Source: Actinomycetospora straminea (lineage in GTDB: Bacteria; Actinomycetota; Actinomycetes; Mycobacteriales; Pseudonocardiaceae). Taken from it: a stretch of 64,000 nt of DNA. Shown in pieces: positions 37,447-45,951 of the stretch (positions within the stretch are counted from its first letter, which is position 1; the number at the start of each line of letters is the position of its first letter). The notes under the pieces were generated by a model that saw nothing but the letters and a program-made list of their open reading frames with translations, had not been told where the DNA came from and did not search any database. The position numbers were made by a program, and so were the translations under genes. The DNA is taken from the NCBI RefSeq assembly GCF_028737255.1, contig NZ_JAQZAN010000009.1, positions 62,001-126,000 of the forward strand. The letters are read 5' to 3'.

Positions 37447-38406
37447 TCACGGGGTGGTCGCGTAGACCCGCGCGAGCTCCGGGGTGATCTGGTCGAGCAG
37501 GTACGGCAGGCTCAGCGGGCTCGAGAAGCCCAGCGCGCCGGCCACCGGCGACGACTCCTCGCCGAGGAACGCCACGCGGTCCGCCCGCGTGGCCCCCAGG
37601 TTCGCGAACACCGGGTTGCCCAGCGCGACCTGCGGCGGGACCCCGACGACGGCGATGCCCTGGGCGTCGAGGCGCCCGATGAGCTCGCTGGACAGCGTCT
37701 CGGTGGTCGGCGGCACCCCCAGCCCGAGGCCGGTGAACACCTGGGTGCGCAGGTCGTCGCGACCCAGCGAGTAGAACTCCGAGGCGGCCACCAGCGTCAC
37801 CGAGACGTTCTTCCCGGCGAACTGCGGGTTGGCGGTGCGGGCGTCGGCGAAGCGGCGCTCGACGTCGGCGACGGCCTGCTCGGCGCGCTCGGGCACGCCC
37901 AGCGCCCGCCCGGTGATGCGGGTCTGCTCCTGCCACGGGGCGGCGACGTCCTTGACCGGGTCGGCGAGGGTCGGGGCGATCTGGGAGAGCCGGTCGTAGG
38001 TCGCCTGGTCCATGTACGAGTACAGACCGATGATCACGTCGGGCTGCAGCGAGGCGATCCTCTCGATGTCGAGCTCGTCGCTGCCCACGACCTCGGGGCG
38101 CTGCCCGTTGAGGGCCTGCTGCGCCCAGGGGCGGGTCGCGCTGTCGAAGGCGCCGATCGACTGGCGCACGCCGACGGGGACGACGCCGAGCGCGAGCACG
38201 AAGTCCGCGTCGTTGTAGCCGACCGTCACGACCCGCTGCGGGCGGTCCGGGATCGTCGTCTGCCCGTAGGCGTGGCCGATCGTCACCGGGAAGCCCGGCG
38301 CGGCGGGCGCGGCGGCCTGCTGGTCCCCGCCCGAGCCGCAGCCGGCGAGCACGAGGGCGAGGACCGCGGCCAGGGCGCCGAGGAGACGAGGGGCGAGGCG
38401 CGTCAT
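37447..38406 (-). CDS. Fe-siderophore-binding lipoprotein (ABC importer B)
   Basis: 319 residues from ATG 38406 (GGAG site). Sec-type signal with hydrophobic core and lipobox LVLAGC, then the FecB/FepB fold (RPQRVVTVGYNDADFVLALGVVPVGV, QPDVIIGLYSYMDQATYDRLSQIAPTL). No twin-arginine motif, unlike the lipoprotein at 6164. Transcribed alone behind its own iron box; the permease and ATPase genes next to it (38475-41427) are its likely partners. Confidence 0.93.
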   Translation of the reverse strand: MTRLAPRLLGALAAVLALVLAGCGSGGDQQAAAPAAPGFPVTIGHAYGQTTIPDRPQRVVTVGYNDADFVLALGVVPVGVRQSIGAFDSATRPWAQQALNGQRPEVVGSDELDIERIASLQPDVIIGLYSYMDQATYDRLSQIAPTLADPVKDVAAPWQEQTRITGRALGVPERAEQAVADVERRFADARTANPQFAGKNVSVTLVAASEFYSLGRDDLRTQVFTGLGLGVPPTTETLSSELIGRLDAQGIAVVGVPPQVALGNPVFANLGATRADRVAFLGEESSPVAGALGFSSPLSLPYLLDQITPELARVYATTP

Positions 38407-38442
38407 GTGCTCTCCGTGGATCGACGATGACCAGATCGTGTC

Positions 38443-38461
38443 GGAGGGCAGGCTCACCTAA
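38443..38461. promoter_or_regulatory. iron box before the importer B lipoprotein
   Basis: GGAGGGCAGGCTCACCTAA agrees with the IdeR/DmdR1 consensus at 14 of 19 positions. It lies 37 bases before the lipoprotein start and right behind the end of the importer B ATPase. Confidence 0.82.
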
Positions 38462-38474
38462 GTCGTACAGCGGG

Positions 38475-39332
38475 TCAACCCGGCGCGTCCTCCGTCACGC
38501 CCGTGATCACGGGGGTGCGCCCCGTCGCGGGGCGGTGCCGGCCGATCGGGACGACCATCGGCGTGCCGGCCACCGGGTCGTCGACGACGCGCGCGTCGAG
38601 CCCGAACACGTCGCGGACGGTGTCCTCGGTGAGCACCTCGTGCGGGGTCCCGACGGCCGCGACCTCGCCGTCGCGCATCGCCACCAGCCGCCCGGCGTAG
38701 CGCGCGGCGAGGTTGAGGTCGTGCAGCACCATGACCACGGTGCGGCCGCGCTCGCGGTGCAGGCGCCCGACGAGCTCGAGGACGTCGACCTGGTGGGCGA
38801 GGTCGAGGAACGTCGTGGGCTCGTCGAGCAGGAGCACGTCGGTGCCCTGCGCGAGCGCCATGGAGATCCAGACGCGCTGGCGCTGGCCGCCCGAGAGCGT
38901 GTCCAGCGTGCGCTCGGCGAACCCGGTCATGTCGGTCCACGCCAGCGCCTCGGCCACCGCCGCCTCGTCGTCGGCCGACCACTGCCGGAACCAGCGCTGG
39001 TGCGGGTGCCGCCCGCGGGCGACGAGGTCGGCGACCCGGATGCCCTCCGGGGCGGTCGGGTCCTGGGGCAGCACCCCGAGCACGGTGGCGACCTCGCGCG
39101 AGGGCACGGCGTCGAGGCGCCGCCCGTCGAGCAGGACGTGGCCGTGGCGGGGCACGAGCAGGCGCGCCAGCGTGCGCAGCAGCGTCGACTTGCCGCAGCC
39201 GTTGGGGCCGATGACGGCGGTGACGGTGCCGTCGACGACGTCGAGGTCGAGGCCGTCGGTGCCGCCGACGACGACCGCGTCGCCGTAGCCGACGCGCACG
39301 CCCTGGGCGGAGAGCCGGGCTGCTCCCGTCAT
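38475..39332 (-). CDS. Fe-siderophore ABC importer B, ATPase (FepC type)
   Basis: 285 residues from ATG 39332, overlapping the permease stop. Walker A GPNGCGKST, Q-loop VLPQD, signature LSGGQRQRVWISM, Walker B VLLLDEPTTFLD, H-loop HDLN. Same family as the ATPase at 28377, with canonical Walker A glycine. End of the three-gene importer B operon. Confidence 0.95.
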   Translation of the reverse strand: MTGAARLSAQGVRVGYGDAVVVGGTDGLDLDVVDGTVTAVIGPNGCGKSTLLRTLARLLVPRHGHVLLDGRRLDAVPSREVATVLGVLPQDPTAPEGIRVADLVARGRHPHQRWFRQWSADDEAAVAEALAWTDMTGFAERTLDTLSGGQRQRVWISMALAQGTDVLLLDEPTTFLDLAHQVDVLELVGRLHRERGRTVVMVLHDLNLAARYAGRLVAMRDGEVAAVGTPHEVLTEDTVRDVFGLDARVVDDPVAGTPMVVPIGRHRPATGRTPVITGVTEDAPG

Positions 39333-40396
39333 GCGGAGTCCTTCCTCGTCCGGCGGACCAGCAGGTAGAGCAGGTAGGGGGCGCCCAGCACGACGGTGAC
39401 GACGCCGACGGGCACCTCGCCGCCGAGCACGGTGCGCGCGACGAGGTCGCCGGTGACGACCAGCAGCGCGCCCGCGACCGCGGAGGCGAGCAGCGGCGGG
39501 CGCGAGCCCCCGGTGAGGCGCAGCGAGACCTGCGGGGTCACGAGCGCGACGAAGCGGATCGGGCCCGCGGCGGCGCAGGCGGAGGCGGCGAGGACGACGG
39601 CGAGCCCGAGCAGCTGGACCCGCGAGCGGTCGACCCGCTCGCCCAGCCCGCGGGCGGCGTCGTCGCCGAGGTCGAGGGCGTCGAGGCGGAAGGCCAGCAC
39701 GATCGCGATCGGCAGCACGATCACCAGGACGACCGCCACCGGCACGACGTGCTCCCAGCCGCGGGCGTTGAGCGACCCGCGCAGCCAGATCAGGGCGAGC
39801 GAGGCCTGCTGGACGTTCGCGAGCACCAGCAGCCAGGACGTCACCGAGACCAGGGCGACGCTGATGCCGAGGCCGACGAGGATGAAGCGGAACGCGTCGA
39901 GGCCCTGCCGGTAGGCGAGCCCGACGACGAGCGCGGCGGCGAGCAGCCCGCCGACCAGCGCCGCGAGCGGGAGCCCGACGGCGGCGAGCAGCCCGACCGC
40001 CGAGCCGCCCGTGCCGGCGAGCACGAGCACCGCCAGCGCCGCCACCCCCGCGCCGTCGGTGACGCCGAGGACGTCGGGGCTGGTCAGGGGGTTGCGGGCG
40101 ACGCCCTGGGTGATGGCGCCGGCGACCCCGAGCGCCGCGCCGACGAGCACGCCGCAGAGCACCCGGGGCAGGCGCAGCTGGGTGATCACGAACGTCTCGC
40201 CGCGGCTGCCGGCGCCGGCCAGGACGCGCAGGACGTCGGCGAGCGCGATCGGGTACTCGCCGCGCCCGACGCTCGCCGCCCCGACCAGGACCAGCAGCGC
40301 CAGGCCGCCGAGCACCACGAACGCGGTGCGGGGACGCCAGACCGCCGAGACCGGGCCGGCGCGCAGGGGACGGCGGCCGGCGACGGGCGCGCTCAC
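39329..40396 (-). CDS. Fe-siderophore ABC importer B, permease (FepG type)
   Basis: 355 residues from GTG 40396 with four-base overlaps on both sides. FecCD family: QLRLPRVLCGVLVGAALGVAGA, ARNPLTSPDVLGVTDGAG, coupling loop GDDAARGLGERVDRSR, GPIRFVALVTPQ. Membrane channel with the protein at 40393. Confidence 0.94.
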   Translation of the reverse strand: MSAPVAGRRPLRAGPVSAVWRPRTAFVVLGGLALLVLVGAASVGRGEYPIALADVLRVLAGAGSRGETFVITQLRLPRVLCGVLVGAALGVAGAITQGVARNPLTSPDVLGVTDGAGVAALAVLVLAGTGGSAVGLLAAVGLPLAALVGGLLAAALVVGLAYRQGLDAFRFILVGLGISVALVSVTSWLLVLANVQQASLALIWLRGSLNARGWEHVVPVAVVLVIVLPIAIVLAFRLDALDLGDDAARGLGERVDRSRVQLLGLAVVLAASACAAAGPIRFVALVTPQVSLRLTGGSRPPLLASAVAGALLVVTGDLVARTVLGGEVPVGVVTVVLGAPYLLYLLVRRTRKDSA

Positions 40397-41427
40397 AGCT
40401 TCACCATCCGGCGGCGGATGAGGGCGACGAAGAACGGCGCCCCGACGATGCCGAGCACGATGCCGACCGCGAGCTCGGCGGGGCGCACGACGAGGCGCCC
40501 GACGACGTCGGCGGCGAGCACGAGGACCGCGCCGACGAGCGCGGCCAGCGGGATCAGCCGCCCGTGTGCGGGTCCGACCAGCGAGCGGACGACGTGCGGG
40601 GCGACGAGGCCGACGAACCCGATCGGTCCGGCGACCGCCACCGACGCCCCGGTGAGCAGGGTGACCGCGACCAGCCCGACCAGCCGCGCCCGCGTCACGT
40701 CCTGCCCGAGGCCGCGGGCACTGTCCTCGCCGAGGGCGAGCACGTCGAGCGCCCGGACGTTGGCGATCGCCAGCACCAGCCCGAGCAGCACGAACGGCAG
40801 GACCTGCAGGGTCAGCGCCGCCCCGCGGTCGTCGAGGGCGCCGGCTGCCCAGAACCGGTAGGCGTCGAGCGAGGGACCCTCACCGAGCACCATCGCCGAG
40901 GTCAGCGCGAGCAGCAGCTCCGAGACCGCGAGCCCGGCGAGCGCCAGCGTGACCGGGGTCGGCCCGCCCCGGCTCGCGGCGCCGAGGGTGAACACGAGCA
41001 GCGCGGCGAGCGCGGCCCCGGCGAAGGCGAACCACACGTAGCCGAAGACGTCGGTGACGCCGAGCACGGTGGTGGAGAGCACGACGCAGAACGCCGCGCC
41101 GCCGCTGATGCCCAGCAGCCCGGGGTCGGCGAGCGGGTTGCGGGTGTGGCCCTGCATGAGCACCCCGGCGACGCCCAGCGCGGCGCCGACCAGGATCCCG
41201 AGCAGGGTGCGGGGCAGGCGCAGCTCGCGGACGACGACGTCGCTGGGCGCGCCGGTCGGCGCCACCAGCGCGTCCCAGACCTGGCCCGGGGTCGTCGGCG
41301 ACGCCCCCACCGCGATGCTGAGGACGACGACGACCGCCAGCGCGCCGAGCCCCAGCCCGAGCGCCAGCCACGGGCGGCTGCGCCGGCGGACCGGGGGCGC
41401 GAGACGTCCGACGACGGTCGTGCCCAC
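40393..41427 (-). CDS. Fe-siderophore ABC importer B, permease (FepD type)
   Basis: 344 residues from GTG 41427. FecCD family: ELRLPRTLLGILVGAALGVAGV, TRNPLADPGLLGISGGA, GEDSARGLGQDVTRAR, GPIGFVGLVAPHVVR. First gene of the importer B operon, 28 bases behind an iron box. Lacks the Pro-Thr-Glu tail of its counterpart at 30316. Confidence 0.94.
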   Translation of the reverse strand: MGTTVVGRLAPPVRRRSRPWLALGLGLGALAVVVVLSIAVGASPTTPGQVWDALVAPTGAPSDVVVRELRLPRTLLGILVGAALGVAGVLMQGHTRNPLADPGLLGISGGAAFCVVLSTTVLGVTDVFGYVWFAFAGAALAALLVFTLGAASRGGPTPVTLALAGLAVSELLLALTSAMVLGEGPSLDAYRFWAAGALDDRGAALTLQVLPFVLLGLVLAIANVRALDVLALGEDSARGLGQDVTRARLVGLVAVTLLTGASVAVAGPIGFVGLVAPHVVRSLVGPAHGRLIPLAALVGAVLVLAADVVGRLVVRPAELAVGIVLGIVGAPFFVALIRRRMVKL

Positions 41428-41454
41428 CCTGCGTGCCCTTCCGCCGGCGCCCCG

Positions 41455-41473
41455 TTAGCCAAGGGCAACCTAA
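41455..41473. promoter_or_regulatory. iron box before the importer B operon
   Basis: TTAGCCAAGGGCAACCTAA agrees with the IdeR/DmdR1 consensus at 14 of 19 positions, with intact outer arms. Confidence 0.85.
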
Positions 41474-41519
41474 CAGCCCCGCCCTCCGGCACGCCGGTCC
41501 TCGGCTCGCGGGGTGGGCC

Positions 41520-41560
41520 GGCACACCTCCGGTGTGCCAGCGGTGCGGCCTCGCTGGCAC
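41520..41560. repeat. two overlapping, mutually exclusive hairpins
   Basis: GGCACACC (41520-41527) pairs perfectly with GGTGTGCC (41531-41538). GTGCCAGCG (41534-41542) pairs perfectly with CGCTGGCAC (41552-41560). Bases 41534-41538 belong to both stems, so only one can form. It lies upstream of the iron-box promoter and of the BLUF gene; which transcript, if any, holds it is unknown. Confidence 0.7.
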
Positions 41561-41642
41561 TCATCGATAGGATCGCCACATCGTCGATCGCGCGACACGC
41601 CGACGCCGCCTCGACCGCCGCGATCGTCCGTACGCGGACAGG

Positions 41643-41670
41643 TGTGATCGAGGTCACGATCCGCTAGCGT
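41643..41670 (+). promoter_or_regulatory. GlxR/CRP-like site and -10 box of the BLUF gene
   Basis: TGTGATCGAGGTCACG (41643-41658) fits the TGTGA-N6-TCACA pattern of CRP/GlxR regulators. A TAGCGT -10-like hexamer follows at 41665-41670, so the site covers the -35 region. Suggests cAMP-linked control of the BLUF gene; inference. Confidence 0.5.
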
Positions 41671-41726
41671 GCGGGAGAGCTGCGACCAGGCACCGGCGTC
41701 GTCGGTGGCGACCGAGGAGTGACGCG

Positions 41727-42194
41727 ATGGCGGATCCCGCGACGTCCGGACCGGTCTTCCGGTTGATCTACAGCAGTCACCTGCGCGTCCCGCCGCACGA
41801 GCGCAAGGCCGAGCTCGGGGCCATCTTCTCGACGGCCCGGTCGAAGAACAGCAAGAGCGGGGTCACGGGCGCGCTGCTGGTCTGGCACGACAGCATCGTG
41901 CAGGCCCTCGAGGGCGACGAGGCCGTGGTCCGCGAGCTCTACGACACGATCCACCACGACCCGCGCCACGAGCGCGTCGCCGTGCTCGAGGAGGGCGTCG
42001 TGCCCGAGCGCGTCTTCGGGCGGTGGTCGATGGCACGGGTGTCGGACGAGGACGACGAGCCCGACATCCCCCTGCTCATGAACCGCGACAAGGGCGGCAT
42101 CTCCCCCGCCGCACCCCGCCCGACGACGCCCGCGCAGGACGAGGTCGTCGCGACGATGCGCGAGTACGCGCGGGGGTCCACGCAGCCCGCGTGA
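41727..42194 (+). CDS. BLUF-domain blue-light sensor
   Basis: 155 residues from ATG 41727 behind GAGGAG (41714-41719). A single FAD-binding BLUF domain fills about residues 10-105, with the photocycle residues in place: Tyr15 (RLIYSS), Asn41 (SKNSKSGVTGALL), Gln59 (IVQALEG), and Trp100/Met102 (GRWSM). Light rearranges the Tyr-Gln-flavin hydrogen bonds. No output domain is fused; the C-terminal 50 residues are Asp/Pro-rich, so it would signal through a partner protein. It lies at the edge of the siderophore locus, divergent from importer B. Confidence 0.93.
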   Translation: MADPATSGPVFRLIYSSHLRVPPHERKAELGAIFSTARSKNSKSGVTGALLVWHDSIVQALEGDEAVVRELYDTIHHDPRHERVAVLEEGVVPERVFGRWSMARVSDEDDEPDIPLLMNRDKGGISPAAPRPTTPAQDEVVATMREYARGSTQPA

Positions 42195-42228
42195 GCGGGG
42201 TCCTGCGACACGGTCACGGGCGGGCGGC

Positions 42229-42234
42229 CACGAT
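42229..42234 (+). promoter_or_regulatory. CACGAT -10 box of a probably leaderless transcript
   Basis: CACGAT ends nine bases before the ATG at 42244, and no ribosome site is seen. The same hexamer at the same distance occurs before glgX (53384) and the last gene (63958). Confidence 0.5.
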
Positions 42235-42243
42235 GGCCCGGCC

Positions 42244-43002
42244 ATGACGCACACCGATCTCCCCCTCACCGGCGAGCGCACGGTCCCCGGGCTCGACGTC
42301 GAGAACTATTGGTTCCGCCGCCACGAGGCGGTCTACCTCGCGCTCGCGCCGGCGTGCCGCGACGCCGTGGTGCTCGACGCCGGGGTGGGCGAGGGCTACG
42401 GGGCCGCGCTGCTGGCGACGTGGGCGCGGCGGGTCGTCGGTCTCGAGCTGGACCCGGCGGTGGCGGTGCACGTCGGCGCCCGCTACCCGACCGTCGACGT
42501 CGTCCGCGCCGACCTCCAGGCGCTGCCGGTGCCCGACGGGGGCGTCGACGCCGTCGTCACCCTGCAGGTGATCGAGCACCTGCGGGACCAGCCCGGCTTC
42601 CTCGCCGAGTGCGCCCGCGTCCTGCGCCCCGGGGGGCGGCTGCACTGCGCCACGCCCAACCGCCTGACCTTCTCCCCCGGCGCCGGGCCCGACGACCGCC
42701 CGCTCAACCCCTTCCACACCCGCGAGCTGACCGGGGGCGAGCTGGTGTCGCTGGTGGCCGAGGCCGGCATGCACGTGGAGGACCTCCAGGGCCTCCACCA
42801 CGGCTCGGCGCTGCGGGCCCTCGACGCCCGCCACGGGGGCTCGCTCATCGCCGCGCAGGTCGCCCTGGCCCTCTCCGGCGAGCCCTGGCCCGAGGAGCTG
42901 GCCGCCGACGTCGCGTCCGTCGCCGCCGCCGACTTCGACCTGCGCACCGACGACGTCGACGCCTCGCTCGACCTCCTCGTCACCGCCGTCCGGCCGCGTT
43001 GA
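42244..43002 (+). CDS. SAM-dependent methyltransferase, Rv3030-like
   Basis: Class I methyltransferase of 252 residues: motif I VVLDAGVGEGYGAAL, acidic loop GLELDP, motif II/III region VVTLQVIEHL and RVLRPGGRLHCATPN. Followed by a GH57 and a GT4 gene in the order Rv3030-Rv3031-Rv3032 of M. tuberculosis, a locus linked to methylglucose lipopolysaccharide and alpha-glucan synthesis. A role in glucan methylation is inference from that order. Start ATG 42244 has no ribosome site and is probably leaderless. Confidence 0.88.
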   Translation: MTHTDLPLTGERTVPGLDVENYWFRRHEAVYLALAPACRDAVVLDAGVGEGYGAALLATWARRVVGLELDPAVAVHVGARYPTVDVVRADLQALPVPDGGVDAVVTLQVIEHLRDQPGFLAECARVLRPGGRLHCATPNRLTFSPGAGPDDRPLNPFHTRELTGGELVSLVAEAGMHVEDLQGLHHGSALRALDARHGGSLIAAQVALALSGEPWPEELAADVASVAAADFDLRTDDVDASLDLLVTAVRPR

Positions 43003-43033
43003 GAGACTCGGCGCCCCGACGAGAGGAGCGTGC

Positions 43034-44599
43034 TTGACCGCGGAACCGGTGGGCTCCTTCTGCCTCGTCCTGCACTCGCACCTGCCCTGGCTGCTGCGCC
43101 ACGGCGCCTGGCCGGTCGGCGAGGACTGGCTCTACCAGGCGTGGGCGCACTCGTACCTCCCCGTCGTCGAGACCCTCGACCGGCTCGCCGCGCACGGCCA
43201 CCGCGATCTGCTGACCCTCGGCGTCACCCCGGTCCTCGCCGCCCAGCTCGACCACCCGGCGGCCCTGCGGGCGATGCACACGTGGCTCGCCGACTGGCAG
43301 CTGCGCGCGCACGAGGCACACCGCACGCACCCCGCCCTGGCCACCCGCGAGCACCGCGCCGCCGCCCACGCCCTCGAGGTGTTCGAGCGCGACTGGCGCC
43401 ACGGCGGGTCGCCGGTGCTGCGGAGGCTCGCCGACGACGGGGTCGTGGAGCTGCTCGGCGGGCCCGCGACCCACCCGTTCGCCCCGCTGCTGCCCGGCCG
43501 CGTGCGGCGGTTCCTGCTCGACGCCGGGCTGCGCGACCACGCCCTGCGCCTGGGCCGGCGACCCCGCGGCATCTGGGCGCCCGAGTGCGGCTACGCCCCC
43601 GGCCTCGAGCAGGACTACGCGGCGGCGGGCGTCGAGCGCTTCCTCGTCGACGGCCCGGCGATGCGCGGGGACACCGCCGCCGCGCGCCCCGTCGACGGCA
43701 CCGACGTCGTCGCCTTCGGGCGCGACCTCGAGGTGACCTACCGGGTCTGGTCCCCGCGCGCCGGCTACCCCGGCGGGCCCGACTACCGCGACTTCCACAC
43801 CTTCGACCACGGCACCGGCCTCAAGCCGGCGCGCGTCACCGGTCGTCGCGTCGCCCCGCAGGACAAGAAGCCCTACGACCCCGCCCGCGCCGCCGCGGCC
43901 GTCGCGCGGGACGCGGCGGACTTCGTCGCGGTCGTCCGCGCCCGGCTCGACGACCTGCGGCGACGCCGCGGACGCCCCGGCGTCGTCGTCAGCGCCTTCG
44001 ACACCGAGCTCTTCGGCCACTGGTGGCACGAGGGCCCGGACTGGCTCGCGGCCGTGCTCACCGCGCTGCCGGCGGCCGGGGTCCGGGTGACGACGCTGCG
44101 CGGCGCGGTCGAGGCGGGGCACGTCCGCGAGCCGGTGGTGCTGCCGGCGTCGTCGTGGGGGTCGGGCAAGGACTGGCGGGTGTGGGACGGGGCCGGGGAA
44201 CCGGCGGTGCGCGACATGGTGGCCGACAACGCCGAGGTCGCCCGGCGCCTGCTCGCCGCCGTCGACGGGGCCGCGCCGACCGCGGGCCGCGACGCCACCC
44301 TCGACGCGCTCGCGACCCAGGCGGCGCTGGCGCTGTCGAGCGACTGGGCGTTCATGGTCACCAAGGACTCCGCCGCCCACTACGCCCGGCGCCGCGCGGC
44401 CGAGCACCGCGACCGGGTCCGCGAGCTCACCGACCTCCTGCCCGCCGGGCGCCACGCCGAGGCCGGAGCCCGGGCCGCGGCGTTCGCGGCGCAGGACGAC
44501 GTGTTCGGCCGGCTCGACGCCCGGGGGCTGCGGCGTCACCCGAGCGGTGACCACCGTCGCACCGCTCCTACCTACTCCGGAGTAGGGTCGCTCGCCTGA
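43034..44599 (+). CDS. GH57 alpha-1,4-glucan branching-type enzyme, Rv3031-like
   Basis: 521 residues; TTG 43034 is six bases after GAGAGGA (43021-43027) and begins the family N-terminus (FCLVLHSHLPWLLRHGAWP). GH57 catalytic segments: nucleophile Glu in RGIWAPECGYAPG and acid/base Asp in VSAFDTELFGHWWHEG. C-terminal helical domain with DWAFMVTKDSAAHYA. GH57 branching enzymes make alpha-1,6 branches in glucans; in mycobacteria the gene accompanies the GT4 gene that follows here. The last six codons overlap a perfect 16-bp palindrome. Confidence 0.92.
   Translation: MTAEPVGSFCLVLHSHLPWLLRHGAWPVGEDWLYQAWAHSYLPVVETLDRLAAHGHRDLLTLGVTPVLAAQLDHPAALRAMHTWLADWQLRAHEAHRTHPALATREHRAAAHALEVFERDWRHGGSPVLRRLADDGVVELLGGPATHPFAPLLPGRVRRFLLDAGLRDHALRLGRRPRGIWAPECGYAPGLEQDYAAAGVERFLVDGPAMRGDTAAARPVDGTDVVAFGRDLEVTYRVWSPRAGYPGGPDYRDFHTFDHGTGLKPARVTGRRVAPQDKKPYDPARAAAAVARDAADFVAVVRARLDDLRRRRGRPGVVVSAFDTELFGHWWHEGPDWLAAVLTALPAAGVRVTTLRGAVEAGHVREPVVLPASSWGSGKDWRVWDGAGEPAVRDMVADNAEVARRLLAAVDGAAPTAGRDATLDALATQAALALSSDWAFMVTKDSAAHYARRRAAEHRDRVRELTDLLPAGRHAEAGARAAAFAAQDDVFGRLDARGLRRHPSGDHRRTAPTYSGVGSLA
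44571..44586. promoter_or_regulatory. perfect 16-bp palindrome CCTACTCCGGAGTAGG
   Basis: CCTACTCCGGAGTAGG is its own reverse complement, spans the 3' end of the GH57 gene and lies 87 bases before the GT4 start. Size and symmetry fit a dimeric regulator site; no known consensus matches with certainty. Confidence 0.5.
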
Positions 44600-44601
44600 T
44601 C

Positions 44602-44654
44602 GTGCCAGCCTGGCGTCCACGCTGACGCTCGACGTCAGGAAACCCACCTCGATC
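44602..44654. repeat. about 50-bp palindromic element B, copy 1 (intergenic)
   Basis: Fills most of the gap between the GH57 stop and the GT4 start. On the minus strand it runs GATCGAGGTGGGTTTCCTG ... CGTGGACGCCAGGCTGG. It matches the element at 50123-50175 at all but about six of 50 positions. A stem CCTGRCGTC/GACGCCAGG lies inside. Confidence 0.85.
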
Positions 44655-44673
44655 ACCGGGAGGCGCTCGCAGG

Positions 44674-45903
44674 GTGCGCGTGCTGATGCTGTCCTGGGAG
44701 TACCCGCCGGTCGTGGTCGGCGGGCTGGGGCGGCACGTGCACGCGCTGGCCCAGGCGCTGGGGACCGCGGGCCACGACGTCGTGGTCGTCGCCCGCCACC
44801 CCGCCGGGACCGACGCCGAGACGCACCCGACGACGCTGGAGCGGGTGGGCCCGGTGCGCGTGCTGCGTGTCGCCGAGGACCCGCCGCACCTGGAGTTCGT
44901 GCGCGACCTCGTCGCCTGGACCCTCGGGATCGGGCACGCGATGCTCCGGGCCGCGGCGGGCCTCCTGCGCGACTGGACCCCCGACGTCGTCCACGCCCAC
45001 GACTGGCTCGTGGCGCACGGGGCGATCGCGCTCGCGGACCTCACCGGCGCGCCGCTGGTGGCGACCCTGCACGCCACCGAGGCCGGGCGGCACGGCGGCT
45101 GGCTCTCGCAGCCGCTCAACCAGCAGGTGCACTCCGTGGAGTGGTGGCTCGCGCGCCGCGCCGACGCCGTCGTCACCTGCTCGCAGGCCATGCGGAACGA
45201 GGTCGCGGGGCTGTTCGACCTCGACCCGGAGGACGTCGCCGTCGTGCACAACGGGATCGACCCGGTCGACTGGCTGCGGCCCGGCCGGCCGCGCACCGGC
45301 CCGCCGACCCTGCTCTACCTCGGGCGGCTCGAGTGGGAGAAGGGCGTGCACGACCTCGTCGCCGCCCTGCCCGCGATCCGCCGCGCGCACCCCGGGACGA
45401 CGCTCGCCGTGGCCGGCACGGGCTCGTGCTCCGACTGGCTCGCCGAGCGGGCCCGGGTCGCCCGGGTCCGGCGCGCGGTGCGCCTGCTCGGCCACGTCGA
45501 CGACGCCACCCTGCGCGACCTGCTCGCCCGCGCCGACGCCGCCGTGCTGCCCAGCCGCTACGAGCCCTTCGGCATCACCGCGCTCGAGGCGGCGGCGGCC
45601 GGCGCGCCGCTCGTCGCGTCACGGGCGGGCGGGCTGGGCGAGGTGGTCGTCGACGGCGTCACGGGCCTGTCCTTCGCGCCCGGCGACGTGCCCGGGCTGG
45701 CGCGGGCCGTGATCCGCTGCCTCGACGACCCCGACGCCGCCCGCGACCGCGCCCGCGCCGCCCGCGACCGCCTCGACACCGACTTCGCCTGGCCGGCCAT
45801 CGCCGAGGAGACCGCGGCGGTCTACGCCGCCGCCCGCCCCGGCCCGCCCCGCGTCCTGGGGCGCCCGAAGATCCCGACGGGGAACGTCTTCGGCCGGACC
45901 TGA
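44674..45903 (+). CDS. GT4 alpha-glucosyltransferase, Rv3032-like
   Basis: Retaining glycosyltransferase of the GT-B fold, 409 residues from GTG 44674. N-terminal donor-site loop MLSWEYPPVVVGGLGRHVHAL, then VVHAHDWL, VVHNGIDPVDWL, LLYLGRLEWEKGVHDLV and the C-terminal E-x7-E motif in SRYEPFGITALEAAAAG. The mycobacterial relative elongates alpha-1,4 glucan for methylglucose lipopolysaccharide and glycogen; donor here not determined. Separated from GH57 by element B, so possibly under separate control. Confidence 0.93.
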   Translation: MRVLMLSWEYPPVVVGGLGRHVHALAQALGTAGHDVVVVARHPAGTDAETHPTTLERVGPVRVLRVAEDPPHLEFVRDLVAWTLGIGHAMLRAAAGLLRDWTPDVVHAHDWLVAHGAIALADLTGAPLVATLHATEAGRHGGWLSQPLNQQVHSVEWWLARRADAVVTCSQAMRNEVAGLFDLDPEDVAVVHNGIDPVDWLRPGRPRTGPPTLLYLGRLEWEKGVHDLVAALPAIRRAHPGTTLAVAGTGSCSDWLAERARVARVRRAVRLLGHVDDATLRDLLARADAAVLPSRYEPFGITALEAAAAGAPLVASRAGGLGEVVVDGVTGLSFAPGDVPGLARAVIRCLDDPDAARDRARAARDRLDTDFAWPAIAEETAAVYAAARPGPPRVLGRPKIPTGNVFGRT

Positions 45904-45911
45904 CCGGGGTC

Positions 45912-45951
45912 GTGAGTGATTTTCGCGGCCATAGCCGGGAACATCACTCAC
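45912..45951. repeat. 40-bp palindrome, GTGAG/CTCAC family, copy 5
   Basis: Halves pair at 17 of 20 positions. It lies between convergent genes and its right end supplies the last codons (about LCE) and stop of the acyltransferase (stop at 45944-45946). It differs from the copy inside NRPS 2 (11913) at only four of 40 positions. Confidence 0.9.
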
